Shown piece after piece: positions 46,579-56,364 of a stretch of 64,000 bases of DNA. The number at the start of each line of letters is the position of its first letter. Position 1 is the stretch's first letter. The notes beneath the pieces were generated by a model. It was not told the DNA's origin. It searched no databases and was given only the letters and a program-made list of their open reading frames with translations. This DNA is from Methanomassiliicoccales archaeon RumEn M1 (lineage in GTDB: Archaea > Thermoplasmatota > Thermoplasmata > Methanomassiliicoccales > Methanomassiliicoccaceae), in contig LJKK01000055.1 in NCBI GenBank assembly GCA_001421185.1, positions 1 through 64,000 of the forward strand, in the 5' to 3' direction. A program made the position numbers and the translations under genes.

Positions 46579-47424
46579 GTGACCGCGTCGCCGAAGGTGA
46601 CGATCAGACCCATGACCAGATCGGAGATGGACCTGGCCGTGCGCTGGGCTGCCGAGGAGGGATGGAACCCCGGCGTCCACGATGCTGAAGCGTTCTATGC
46701 CGCCTATCCTTCCGCCTTCTTCGTGGCCGATCGGGAAGGCGAAGTGGTGGGAACGGTGTCGATCGTATCCTATCCAGGCGATGAGTGCTTCGCCGCCTTC
46801 CTCATGGTCCGACCGCACATGCGGGGCCATGGCATCGGCGGGATGCTCCTGGACCACCTCCAGGCGGTGGGAAAGGGCAAGAACATCGGCGGGGACGGCG
46901 TGGTCGCCATGCTGCCCACCTATGCCGCCAGAGGGTACAAGTTCGCCCACTGGCATCTCAGATTCAAGGGAGTGGGAGGCGGGGATGAGGACCGCGACCT
47001 AACGGACCTGGTCGACGTATCGTTCGAGGAGCTGTCCCGTTATGATCGCAGCATCTTTCCGGCACCCCGCGACGAGTTCCTGAGATCGTTCCTGGGTCAG
47101 GAAGGCACCAGAACGCTGGTCTCGATCGATGGCGGGAAGATTACTGGCTACGGGACCATACGCCCCAGCATGACGGGGCACCGGATCGGCCCCTTGTTCG
47201 CCGACGATCGGCCCACCGCCGAAAGGATAATGCGCGCTCTTGTCGCCAACATCCCGGGGGAGCCGTTCTTCATCGACGTGCCCGAACCGAACGCCCCCGC
47301 CATGGCCATGGTGCACGACCACGAGATGGTCGAGGTGTTCCGAGCGGGACGCATATACTCGAAGCGGGCGCCGGACGTGCCGCTGGGCAAGGTGTTCGGT
47401 CTCACCACGATGGAGCTTGGCTGA
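46579..47424 (+). CDS. GNAT-family N-acetyltransferase, two-domain
   Basis: A 281-residue protein. The N-terminal GNAT domain has VTIRPMTRSEMDLAVRWAAE, GEVVGTVSIVSYPGDECFAA and the acetyl-CoA loop VRPHMRGHGIGGMLLDHLQA. The C-terminal half (residues about 140-281) has a second GNAT-like fold (YGTIRPSMTGHRIGPLFADD) as in the Acetyltransf_18 group. The substrate is unknown. The start is GTG at 46579 with GGGAGC just upstream. Convergent with thrS. Confidence 0.78.
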   Translation: MTASPKVTIRPMTRSEMDLAVRWAAEEGWNPGVHDAEAFYAAYPSAFFVADREGEVVGTVSIVSYPGDECFAAFLMVRPHMRGHGIGGMLLDHLQAVGKGKNIGGDGVVAMLPTYAARGYKFAHWHLRFKGVGGGDEDRDLTDLVDVSFEELSRYDRSIFPAPRDEFLRSFLGQEGTRTLVSIDGGKITGYGTIRPSMTGHRIGPLFADDRPTAERIMRALVANIPGEPFFIDVPEPNAPAMAMVHDHEMVEVFRAGRIYSKRAPDVPLGKVFGLTTMELG

Positions 47425-47430
47425 GAGCTC

Positions 47431-49137
47431 TCAGCGGCCGCGCAGAATGTCGGTCTCTTCATCCAGACGTCCGACGAAGTCGTCGAACGGGACGCCGTAC
47501 TGGGGGGCCTTCTCGCCGTGGCGCCTCACGGCCACGGTGTTGCTCTGCTCCTCCTTGTCCCCGATGACCAGGATGTAGGGGATCTTCTGCAGCTCGGCGT
47601 CGCGGATCTTACCCTCCACCGTGCCGTTGCTGAGGTCCAGCTCCACGCGGTATCCGAGCTCGAACAGGCGGTCGCGGACCTTGGTGGCCGCGTCGGCATT
47701 GTTGGGGCGGAACGATATGACGCGCACCTGCACCGGCGCCAGCCAGGTGGGCAGGTTTCCGTTCAGGTGCTCCAGCAGGATGCCCATGAAGCGCTCCAGC
47801 GAGCCGTACACGGTGCGGTGCAGCATGATGGGCGCGTGCTCCCTGCCGTCCTCTCCCACGTACCTAATCTGGAACCTCTCCGGCATCTGGAAGTCCAGCT
47901 GGATGGTGGCGGTCTGCCACTCCCGGCCCAGCGAGTCGCGTATCTTGAAGTCGATCTTGGGTCCGTAGAACGCCCCGTCGCCCTCGTTGAGCTCGTAATC
48001 GACGCCGCGGTCGTTCAGGACCTTCTTGAGGGTGCTCTCGGCCTTCTCCCACAGCGCGGGGTCGCCCATGGCCTTCTCGGGCTTGGTCGAAAGCTCCATG
48101 CGGTACTCGAAGCCGAAGATCTGGTAGAAGCGGTCCACCAGGTCGATGACCCCGGCGATCTCCGCCTTCATCTGCTCCTCGGTGCAGTAGATGTGCGCAT
48201 CGTCCTGCGTGAACTGGATGACCCTGAACAGCCCGGACAGCACGCCGGACAGCTCAACGCGGTGAACTTCCCCGAACTCCAGCATGCGCAGCGGGAGCTC
48301 GCGGTAGCTCCTCTCCCGGCTGTTGAACACCAGGATGCCGCCGGGGCAGTTCATGGGCTTGACGGCGAACTGCCGATCGTCGTACTTGGTGAGGAAGATG
48401 TTGTCCTTGTAGTGCGCCCAGTGCCCCGAGACCTTCCACAGTATGTCGCTCATCACCTGAGGGGTCTTGATCTCATGGTAGCCGGCCCGGCGGTGCTCCA
48501 TCCTCGAGAGCTCCATGAGCGCGTTCCTCACCACCAGTCCCTTGGGGTGCCAGAACACCATGCCCGGGGCGACGTCGTAGAAGGAGAACAGGTCCAGCCT
48601 CTGCCCGATGATCCGGTGGTCGTTCTCCTTGAGCTTCTCCTTGCTCAGCCGGGACTTGGAGATCTTCTTCAGCAGCGCCGCGGGGTCGATGTCCTCCGAC
48701 TCGACCTTCTTTCCCTCGATGCGTATCTCTCGCGACAGCTCCGAGAGGGGGTGCCCCTTGCAGCTGATCTTGAACGCCTTGTACCAGCCGAAGGGGACGC
48801 GGTGCACCTCGTAGTCCTTCTGGGCGAGAACGCTCTCCATGTCCTTGAGGATCCTGATGGCCGTGCTGGGAGAGCCCAGCGATGACGACAGGTGGGCGTA
48901 GGGATATAGCGCCAGACGCCTGCTCTTGACCTTCTTCGCAACGTCCTCGATATCCTCCACGGCCTTCTGGACCACTGCCTCGGGGTCCTCCTCGTCCTGC
49001 TTCTCCACGCTGATGAACGCGATCAACAGCTCCTCGAAGCGGCCCTCCTTCTGTTCATCGGCGATCTGCTCGGCCACGGGGGTGGACTTCTTGACGGTGA
49101 ACTCGAGATAATCAGAATGAATGTAAAGGGTCTTCAT
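47431..49137 (-). CDS. thrS: Threonyl-tRNA synthetase, archaeal type with D-aminoacyl editing-like N-domain
   Basis: A 568-residue synthetase. The N-terminal domain (residues 1-140, MKTLYIHSDYLEFTVKKSTP, LALYPYAHLSSSLGSPSTAI) is the archaeal editing domain that hydrolyses Ser-tRNA-Thr. The class II core has FWHPKGLVVRNALMELSRM, NCPGGILVFNSRERSYRELP and the motif 3 region HAPIMLHRTVYGSLERFMG; the anticodon-binding domain ends the protein. It is divergent from the FKBP gene; the TATA-like ACATATATTTG (49158-49168) on the reverse strand can drive it. Confidence 0.96.
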   Translation of the reverse strand: MKTLYIHSDYLEFTVKKSTPVAEQIADEQKEGRFEELLIAFISVEKQDEEDPEAVVQKAVEDIEDVAKKVKSRRLALYPYAHLSSSLGSPSTAIRILKDMESVLAQKDYEVHRVPFGWYKAFKISCKGHPLSELSREIRIEGKKVESEDIDPAALLKKISKSRLSKEKLKENDHRIIGQRLDLFSFYDVAPGMVFWHPKGLVVRNALMELSRMEHRRAGYHEIKTPQVMSDILWKVSGHWAHYKDNIFLTKYDDRQFAVKPMNCPGGILVFNSRERSYRELPLRMLEFGEVHRVELSGVLSGLFRVIQFTQDDAHIYCTEEQMKAEIAGVIDLVDRFYQIFGFEYRMELSTKPEKAMGDPALWEKAESTLKKVLNDRGVDYELNEGDGAFYGPKIDFKIRDSLGREWQTATIQLDFQMPERFQIRYVGEDGREHAPIMLHRTVYGSLERFMGILLEHLNGNLPTWLAPVQVRVISFRPNNADAATKVRDRLFELGYRVELDLSNGTVEGKIRDAELQKIPYILVIGDKEEQSNTVAVRRHGEKAPQYGVPFDDFVGRLDEETDILRGR

Positions 49138-49269
49138 TAGGTGGGCAAATACCGCCTGACATATATTTGTTGGTTTTCAGAATGCCGCCTAGGCGTCCCT
49201 CGCTGTCGGCACCTGGTTCTCCGCTACCAAGCTTTAAATCGACAGATAAGATTCTCCGGGCCGGTTCTG

Positions 49270-50187
49270 ATGAGGTCCTGGCGATCCATTAAGGGCGACC
49301 ATGCGGCCGCCAAGCCGATCCTGGCGATCATCGTTGTCGCGCTGCTGATCACCTCCACCGTGGGCGCATACGCCGTGCTGTTCTCCAGCCCGACAAAGGG
49401 GCTGGAGGCCGGCGACCTGGCCAAGGTGGACTACATCGGCCAGTTCGCCGACGGGCGGGTATTCGACACCTCGATGTGGGAGGTGGCCTCGGACGACGAC
49501 AAGTACCCGAAATCGCTGTTCTTCAAGCTTCGGGGCAATGAGACGAAGTATAGTCCCATCGAGTTCAAGGTCGGCGGGTACACCATGATACCCGGTTTCG
49601 ACCAGGGAGTCCGGGGAATGAAGGTCGGGGAGACCAGGACCTTCAACGTGTCGATCGCCCAGGGGTACGGCGAGATGAACCCCGATCTCAAGAGGACCGT
49701 GCAGCTGGAGGAGACGCTGCCCTTGCAAACGACGATGGACAAGGCGACCTTCATAGCCACCTTCGGAGAGGAACCGGCCAGCATGAAATCGGTAAAGCAC
49801 GCCCTGCTGGGCATCAACGCTACCGTCCTGTCCTACACGAACGACAGGGTCACCGTTCTCTACGCCGGTAACCATGTGGGCGATACTGCCACCGTTATGA
49901 GCTACGATCAGAGGGGCGCCAAGGGATGGACCACCGAGGTCACCAACATGACGTCGTCGTCGATCACGGTGCGGCACCATTTGACCGAGGACGACAGCTT
50001 CATGGTCCGCGGCTTCGACAAGGTCGGCCTCAGCTACACCAATCCGTCGACCCGGAGGTCCGAGGTCAAGAACGACTTCTATGTAGACGAGGTCGACGAG
50101 GACGCGGGTACCTTCGTCATGAACTACAACTCCGAGACCACGGGGCGCGTGCTGACGTTCACCGTGACGCTGAGATCGGTGGCCTGA
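49270..50187 (+). CDS. Membrane-anchored FKBP-type peptidyl-prolyl isomerase
   Basis: A 305-residue protein with one N-terminal membrane helix (PILAIIVVALLITSTVGAYAV), so the body lies outside the cell. The FKBP domain starts DLAKVDYIGQFADGRVFDTS and has MIPGFDQGVRGMKVGETRTF and an archaeal-type insertion. The region after about residue 155 is strand-rich. It probably assists folding of exported proteins. I chose ATG 49270; the frame is open 43 codons upstream, without sequence resemblance to the family. Confidence 0.85.
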   Translation: MRSWRSIKGDHAAAKPILAIIVVALLITSTVGAYAVLFSSPTKGLEAGDLAKVDYIGQFADGRVFDTSMWEVASDDDKYPKSLFFKLRGNETKYSPIEFKVGGYTMIPGFDQGVRGMKVGETRTFNVSIAQGYGEMNPDLKRTVQLEETLPLQTTMDKATFIATFGEEPASMKSVKHALLGINATVLSYTNDRVTVLYAGNHVGDTATVMSYDQRGAKGWTTEVTNMTSSSITVRHHLTEDDSFMVRGFDKVGLSYTNPSTRRSEVKNDFYVDEVDEDAGTFVMNYNSETTGRVLTFTVTLRSVA

Positions 50188-50195
50188 AACGCTAC

Positions 50196-50213
50196 AGGGG
50201 CGCTGCCGCCCCT
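50196..50213. terminator. Bidirectional stem-loop terminator
   Basis: AGGGGCG-CTGC-CGCCCCT. On the plus strand TTACATTTT follows and ends the FKBP transcript; the convergent glycosyltransferase should stop here as well. Confidence 0.5.
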
Positions 50214-51276
50214 TACATTTTGCTTCTTCCAGATAGATGCGCTCGGTCTGCGCCGCTATGATGTCCCAGTCGAACCGGGCGATGTGCTTCCTGGCCTTCA
50301 GCCCCAGGTCATGCCGCAGTTCGTCATCCCCCAGCAGGCGGCCCAGCGCCGCCGCGATGTCGTGCGGGGAGGCCGGAGGCACCAGGACGCCGCCGTCGCC
50401 CACCACCTCGGGGAGGCCGCCCACGTTGGACGCCACCACCGGCTTGCCGTAGGCCATGACCTCCGCCGCCGCCAGGCCGAAGCTCTCGAACAGCGACGGC
50501 ATGACGAACGCCTTGCACGACGACATCAGCCGGACCTTCTCCTCCTCGCTCACATGGCCGGTGAAGACGACCTTGTCGCCGACGCCGAAGCGTTCTGCCA
50601 GCGACCGCAGGCGCTTCTCTTCCGGCCCCCTCCCCATAATGACCAGCTTGCTGTCGACCGCTCGCATCGCTTCGACGAGGTACCTCAGGCCCTTGGTGGC
50701 CACCAGCCGGCCGGTGAACAGTACGAAGTCCTCCTCGCTGGTGGGACCGTCATACATGTCGACGCCGAGCGAGACCACGTCGGTGAGGTCTCCCCGGAAG
50801 CCCCGGGCCAGAAGGTCCCTGCGCACGAACTCGCTGACGCAGACCGTGCGGCGGTCGCGGATCATTCGGCAGAACAGGGCGTCGTTCGCGTAGCTCATCA
50901 GTCGAGCGGCCCCGTCCCCCTCGCCGTAGGTGTTGTGGAAGGTGAACATCCATCGTCCCCGGTACCTCTTCATGGCCCGGGTGTATGAGGGCGCCCATCG
51001 ATAGTGGAAGTCCACCAGGTCGGCGTCCAGCGATAATAGCGCGTCAAGCACCCCGGGCGTGCTGACGTACGGTGGGTTGTACCTGGTGAGGTATCGGGAC
51101 GGGAGGCGGACCACGCGATAGCCGTCCATGATCTCCTCCTCGGCCGTGCCGGGGAGGCGGGACGTCAGGACGATGACCTCGTGCTTGGAGGCCAATCGCT
51201 TCGATATCTCATGCGTTCGGTGCTCGATACCTCCCATGTAGGGAAAGTGGAACGGGTTAAGCTGAACGATCCGCAT
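50213..51276 (-). CDS. GT4-family glycosyltransferase, C-terminus frameshifted
   Basis: About 354 residues of GT-B fold: N-terminal NPFHFPYMGGIEHRTHEISK, a nucleotide-sugar domain with VLFTGRLVATKGLRYLVEAM, and the catalytic PSLFESFGLAAAEVMAYGKP motif. As sequenced, the frame runs on antisense through the FKBP gene, which is implausible. Adding one A to the AAAA before 50215 gives EEAKM and a TAA at the terminator stem. The donor and acceptor are unknown. It overlaps the membrane protein gene by 20 nt in the thiDN-GT-TM-GT run. Confidence 0.8.
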
Positions 51277-51877
51277 CCTTGCACACCTCCGTCTTCATGC
51301 GGCGCTTCCGCACCATGGTGGCCACGAAGCTCAGCGCGATCACCGCCAGCACCATGGCGATGGTGACCGTGGTGGCGGTCCCCTTCTCCAGGTAGGCGAG
51401 GAAGAACCCGCTGAGCAGCAGTATGAGACCATACTTGGTCATCCCTCCGATGAGCAGGTAGGCGATGGAGCGCTTGAGGTCCCAATGGCACAGCGCCACG
51501 AACGCTCCCATGAACGGCAGCACCGGGGCCACGCGGTTCACCAGGATCATCTTCTCGTCCCGGCATACCAGGAAGTCACGGTAGCCCATGATGATCCTCT
51601 GCAGCCGCACCGGCACGCGGAGCCGCTTGACTATCCAGTATAGGGTCAGTAGTCCGGCCACCTCTCCCACCGCGATGGCCGCCAGCAACAGGGCGCCAAG
51701 CAGGAGGGGGTCCAGGCCGTAGCCCTGCATGAACACCAGCACCGTGAACAGCTCTGGCACTGTGGGAAAGATCACGGCGTCGATGAAGAAGAGCAACAGT
51801 ATGCAGAGGACACCGCCTATGGCTCCCAGCGGACCGAACAGTTCGGCGATTATGTATCCAATGCCAAGGTCGCTCAT
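51257..51877 (-). CDS. Multi-pass membrane protein (SNARE-associated/VTT-like)
   Basis: About 206 residues with five or six hydrophobic segments (GYIIAELFGPLGAIGGVLCI, LLGALLLAAIAVGEVAGLLT, YLLIGGMTKYGLILLLSGFF and a C-terminal helix) and a basic tail. The central VNRVAPVLPFMGAFVALCHW recalls the DedA/VTT group of lipid scramblase-like proteins. I set the start at Met 51877 (MSDLGIGYIIAELFGP); upstream codons overlap the neighbouring glycosyltransferase. Placed between two glycosyltransferases, it may take part in glycolipid handling. Confidence 0.6.
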   Translation of the reverse strand: MSDLGIGYIIAELFGPLGAIGGVLCILLLFFIDAVIFPTVPELFTVLVFMQGYGLDPLLLGALLLAAIAVGEVAGLLTLYWIVKRLRVPVRLQRIIMGYRDFLVCRDEKMILVNRVAPVLPFMGAFVALCHWDLKRSIAYLLIGGMTKYGLILLLSGFFLAYLEKGTATTVTIAMVLAVIALSFVATMVRKRRMKTEVCKDADRSA

Positions 51878-51900
51878 TCCCGTCGATACCAGGGTTTCCT

Positions 51901-53070
51901 TTAAAAAATCCTTCCGTTGCCATTCCGCTTCTTGTGCTCGATGGCGAACTCGTAGAGCTCGAGCAGCCGGGCTACGCTGCCATCCACGGAGTAGCTCTCC
52001 GCGGTGGAGCGAGCGGTCTTCCGGACCTCGGGCGAGCAATTGATGGCCTCGCGCATGGCCTCGGCGCACGAGATGGGGTCGTCCTCGAACAGGAAGCCGT
52101 TCTCCCCCGGACGTATCATCTCCGCCACCGCCCGGTAGTTGATCCCGGCCACAGGCTTCCCGGTCGCCATGGCCTCGAGGGCCGCCAGGCCCTGGGTCTC
52201 GAACTTGGACGCGATGGTGAAGGCATCGCAGGCCGCGTAGAACTGCGCCAGCTCGCTGTCCGGCACGAACCCGGTGAAGATCACCCTGTCGGCCACCCCC
52301 TTGTCGACCGCGCTCTGCATGTAGTGCTTCTTGGCCGGCCCCTCGCCCACGATCATCAATCGGGCGTCGGGCTCGTCATCGACCAGGCGGGCGAACCCGT
52401 CGAGGAGGAGGTCGAGGTTCTTCTCCCGGGCCACCCTGCCCACGTGCATGAGCACCTTCTCGCCGTCCAGGCCGTACCTCTGCCGGACCAGGGAGCCGTC
52501 GTTGGACGGCGAGAACCGCTCGCAGTCCACCCCCGTCGGTATAACGTCGACGCGGTTCATGTCGGGCGCGTACTTCAATAGCTCCTGCTTGATGGCCTCG
52601 GTGGGCGCCACCACCGCGTCGGCCCGTTCCAGCAGCTGGCGGAGATAGATCCAGAACAGCCGGTGGGTCATCCACTCCGGTATGGGTAGTCGAGCGTAGT
52701 AGCGGGCCGCCTCGGTGACCATGGTGTGGAAGGTCACCACCACCGGCTTGACCAGGGTGCGGGCGGCGAACATGGAGCGGACCCCCATGAACAGCAGGCC
52801 ATGGGTGTGTATGAGGTCCACGTTCAGCTTGGCCAGAATCTCGCACTTGTTGGTGGGATAGATCGGAACGGTGTAACCGGGGTAGCTCCTGAAGGCCGTG
52901 GAGCGGAAATAGAACACGTCCCCCTCCCGGTCGGCCTTGTCCCAGGGCTCCGGGGCGAAGATGAACACTTCATGCCCCAGGCGCTCCAACCCCCGTTTGG
53001 ACAGCAGGATGGAATTGACCACCCCGTCCTTGGCGGGGTGGTACGAATCGGTGAACATCGCGATCTTCAT
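51901..53070 (-). CDS. GT4-family glycosyltransferase
   Basis: A 389-residue GT-B enzyme: KIAMFTDSYHPAKDGVVNSI at the start, LIHTHGLLFMGVRSMFAART, VDVIPTGVDCERFSP, LMHVGRVAREKNLDLLLDGF and the catalytic region IASKFETQGLAALEAMATGK. The wording is close to enzymes that glycosylate diacylglycerol-like lipids, but the acceptor cannot be fixed. ATG overlaps the thiDN stop (ATGA), so it is translated from the same mRNA. Confidence 0.85.
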   Translation of the reverse strand: MKIAMFTDSYHPAKDGVVNSILLSKRGLERLGHEVFIFAPEPWDKADREGDVFYFRSTAFRSYPGYTVPIYPTNKCEILAKLNVDLIHTHGLLFMGVRSMFAARTLVKPVVVTFHTMVTEAARYYARLPIPEWMTHRLFWIYLRQLLERADAVVAPTEAIKQELLKYAPDMNRVDVIPTGVDCERFSPSNDGSLVRQRYGLDGEKVLMHVGRVAREKNLDLLLDGFARLVDDEPDARLMIVGEGPAKKHYMQSAVDKGVADRVIFTGFVPDSELAQFYAACDAFTIASKFETQGLAALEAMATGKPVAGINYRAVAEMIRPGENGFLFEDDPISCAEAMREAINCSPEVRKTARSTAESYSVDGSVARLLELYEFAIEHKKRNGNGRIF

Positions 53071-54364
53071 TCAACCAGCTTCCTGAGCTTGTCCAGGACC
53101 TCCGCGGGTTCGCGGCCCAGAAGGTACATAACCGGTCCTCCCCCTGGCCTCTGGAGATCGAACACGGCATCCGGTACGATGCCCCTGTCTTTAAGCCGGT
53201 ATCCGTTGAGTTCTCTCCACCGATAATGCTTGCCCTCCTTATCGGGAGCGCCCGCATGCCCCGGTCGCGGAGCAGGGCGGCCACGTCTCCTGAGTGGCGG
53301 ATGCTGATGGCCGAGCGCATGCCCCCGTCCCTCGCCATAGCCGCCAGGACGACAGCCGTCATGCGGCGGGAGGCGCCGAACGCGACCCCCGCTGGGAGCA
53401 GGGCGCGACCGCTCCTGCTGACGATGGGCGCCTCCAGGGAACAGATGTCTCCAGGCCTCCGGGCGGACGGCAGGGCGTACACGAGCTCGGAGCCGCCAGG
53501 GGCCACCCATTCGCCCGGCATGAGGCACGCGGCCTCCCGGGCAGCGGCCAGTAGCTTCTCCGAGGCCTCGTGGCTGTACGCGCCCCGGTACAGTGGCGAT
53601 AGGGGGTTCACCACCGGCACGCCATGCCCGATGGGATAGTTGTCCACCACCGCATGCCTTACCGCCTCGTTGCTCCTGGCGACCGCCTCGGGCAGGGGAA
53701 GGCCCTTGGCCAGATTGGCCGCCAGCAGGGCGGCCAGGGTGCAGCCGCCCCCGTGGCCCCGTATCGGCACCCGGGCATGCTCCATGATCGTGAACCGCCC
53801 TCCGTGGAAGAGGATGTCGCGGCAGGTGGGCCCCTCGGCATGCCCCCCCTTCAGCAGCACCGCCTCGCTCCCCAGCGCCGAGAGCTCGCGGCACGCCTCC
53901 ATCGCGTCGTCCTCTCCCTCTATGGCGCGGCCCAGCAGCACCTCCGCCTCCGGGAGGTTGGGCGTCAGGATGGTGGCGATGGGAGCGAGCTCATCGCGGA
54001 CGGCCTCCGTCAGGTCGGCGAGGCTGAGCTTGTCGCCCACCCCGGCGACCATGACCGGGTCCACCACCAGCGGGATGCCCTCATCTCGAAGCCGTCCGGC
54101 CACCGCCCGGGCGATGGCGCCCGAGTACAGCATCCCCGTCTTGGCGGCCGACACGTGCACGTCCTCCAGCACCGCATCGATCTGCGCCAGCACCTGTTCC
54201 GCGGGAAGGGGATGGATCCCGGCCACCCGCTGGGTGTTCTGGGCGGTGACGGCGGTGATGGCCACCGCCCCGTGGACGCCCTCCGAGGCGAACGCCTTTA
54301 GGTCTGCCTGCAGTCCGGCCCCGCCCGACGAGTCGGAGCCGGCGATGGTCATGGCCACAAGCAT
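53067..54364 (-). CDS. thiDN: ThiD-ThiN bifunctional thiamine synthesis protein, frameshifted near its end
   Basis: The N-terminal HMP/HMP-P kinase (residues 1-255) has IAGSDSSGGAGLQADLKAFA, TAVTAQNTQRVAGIHPLPAE and IRGHGGGCTLAALLAANLAK. The C-terminal ThiN thiamine-phosphate synthase has GGSELVYALPSARRPGDICS and MRSAISIRHSGDVAALLRDR. The frame breaks at about 53170-53205 (one base lost), after which RLKDRGIVPDAVFDLQRPGG and VMYLLGREPAEVLDKLRKLV complete ThiN. This ThiDN fusion replaces ThiE in many archaea. It heads a run with two glycosyltransferases. Confidence 0.92.
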
Positions 54365-54473
54365 GCATGGGACATTCCATTGGGCTAATTAAACACCACC
54401 TGCGCTGGCCACCCCATCTGACCGACGATCCACCTAGATAACATTATATATCCTATCCCCGTTGGAATCAGCA

Positions 54474-54836
54474 ATGAAGGCGACCAGTGGGCATTTCATG
54501 CTCGACGACGACGTCGAGTACAGGGACCTGGCCGAGGTCTTCCCGGAGCTGCTCACCATTTTCCTGGAAGAGACGAACCAGATGCCCGACGACGATGACG
54601 TCCTGCAGATGTTCATCTACCTCAACAAGAAGGCGCTCGAGAAGAACGAGAAGCCGGAGGGATACAACCGTAAGGGCCGCATGCGAATGGTCTTCCCCAT
54701 CGGCAGCAAACAGTTCTACATCAAGTCCGTATCCGCTTCCACCGAGGTCGGCCGCCTGGGGGAGAAGCTCTCCGGCGTCCTTTCCAAGGCCGGGGTGAAG
54801 CACACCCTGGAATGGAACGCCCTGGGCGATTACTAG
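54474..54836 (+). CDS. Small acidic protein of unknown function
   Basis: About 120 residues: ATSGHFMLDDDVEYRDLAEV, an acidic helix (LLTIFLEETNQMPDDDDVLQ), then a basic strand-rich part (RKGRMRMVFPIGSKQFYIKS). No family recognised. The TATA box ATTATATATCC at 54442-54452 is about 25-30 nt before ATG 54474, so the mRNA is probably leaderless; this supports a real gene. Confidence 0.6.
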   Translation: MKATSGHFMLDDDVEYRDLAEVFPELLTIFLEETNQMPDDDDVLQMFIYLNKKALEKNEKPEGYNRKGRMRMVFPIGSKQFYIKSVSASTEVGRLGEKLSGVLSKAGVKHTLEWNALGDY

Positions 54837-54852
54837 GCCCTCTCCGGAGCCT

Positions 54853-56303
54853 TCACTCCAGCAGTCGCTGGTAGGCCGACTGCAGGCGGGCCCTCTCCCT
54901 CTGGACCATCTCCGACTGTCTGCGCATGGCGGACATCCCCTGGCTGAACTGCATCGGTATGACCTTGGGCGATGTGCCTCCCACCGACATGCGGCGGAGA
55001 ACGCATCTCTCCACCGGCAGCACCGAGAACACGTCCTCGTCGATCAGTTCGCTGAACGACCGCAGCTCATCGAGGGACAGCTCCTCCAGTCGCTTCCTTT
55101 GTTCGATGCAGTACCGCACCGCCGCCCCCACGGCCTCGTGCGCCCGGCGGAAGGGAAGCCCCTTGGTGACGAGATAATCGGCCAGGTCGGTGGCGTTGAG
55201 GAACCCGTCGCGGGTGGCGGACAGCATGCGCTCGTCATCGAATCGCAGGGTGGCCACCATGGCCGTGGTCAGGCGCAGGCAGGCGACCGTCCGGTCGTGG
55301 CAGGCGAACAGCGCCGCCTTGTCCTCCTGCAGATCGCGATTGTACGACAGCGGGAGCGATTTCAGGGTGCACAGCATGTTGACCAGGTCGCCGATCGCCG
55401 CCCCCGCCCGGCCGCGGGTCAGCTCCGCCACGTCGGGGTTCTTCTTCTGCGGCATGATGCTGGAGCCGGTGGAATAGGCGTCATCCATCTCCATGAAGCC
55501 GAACTCCGGCGAGGACCAGTACACCAGTTCCTCGCACATCGAGCTCAGGTGCACGGCGCACAGCGAGCACGCGAAGAGATATTCGGCCACGAAATCACGG
55601 TCGCTGACCCCGTCCAGTGAGTTGGCGCAGGGAGCGTCGAAGGCCAGCATCTCGGTGGTGTGAAGGCGGTCGATGTTGTAGGTGGTCCCGGCCAGGCGGC
55701 CGAGCCCAGCGGCGAGACGTTGGTGCGGCGGTAGCACTGGGCGAAGCGCTCGGCGTCCCTCGTGAGGCGCTGGAAATGCGCCATCAGATGGTGGGCCAGC
55801 GATATCGGCTGAGCATGCTGGACATGCGTGAACCCGGGCATGATGATGTCGAGGCCGTCGGACGCCCGCTCCATGAGAACGTGCTCCAGCCCGTGGATGG
55901 CCTCGATCATCTCCAGGGCGGCGTCCCTCTGCCACATCCTCAGGTCGGTGGCGACCTGATCGTTCCTGCTCCTCCCGGTGTGGAGGCGCGCCCCGGCGTC
56001 CTCGCTCATGTTAGTGAGCAGGAACTCGATGTTCGAGTGGATGTCCTCCAACCGGGGGTCGATCGCCAGGTTGCCGGCCTCTGCCTGGGCGTACAGCTCC
56101 TTCAGGCCCTGGACGATGCGCTCCCCGTCCTCCGGTGAGATGATTCCCTGGCGGGCCAGCATGCGGGCGTGGGCCAGGGACCCCAAGATATCATACCGAG
56201 CCAATCTCCTGTCCACTGCCAGCGAGGAGGTGAACGCCAGCGTGTCATCGGCCGCTCCCTCTGCGAATCTCCCGGACCATAGCACCTTCCGTTCCTGTCC
56301 CAT
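54853..56303 (-). CDS. argH: Argininosuccinate lyase, frameshifted
   Basis: Last step of arginine synthesis. The N-terminal half has VLWSGRFAEGAADDTLAFTS, SNIEFLLTNMSEDAGARLHT, RSRNDQVATDLRMWQRDAAL and GFTHVQHAQPISLAHHLMAH; the C-terminal half has the signature GSSIMPQKKNPDVAELTRGR. The frame breaks near 55697: GCCGCCTGG should be GCCGCCCTGG, restoring SPLGSAALAGTTYNIDRLHT. About 484 residues after repair. Met 56303 (MGQERKV) is used; 56327 is an alternative. It follows argG by about 60 nt. Confidence 0.93.
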
Positions 56304-56364
56304 GCCTGCACCTTCCTGTTCGTCCATGTTGTTATGGTATATTGAGGGAAGCGGTCGGCGGGGC

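Noticed and set aside
49234-50212. Extension of the glycosyltransferase antisense through the FKBP gene
   Set aside because: The extra 330 residues have no family resemblance and are Arg/His/Gly-rich antisense translation; a one-base loss near 50217 explains the missing stop.
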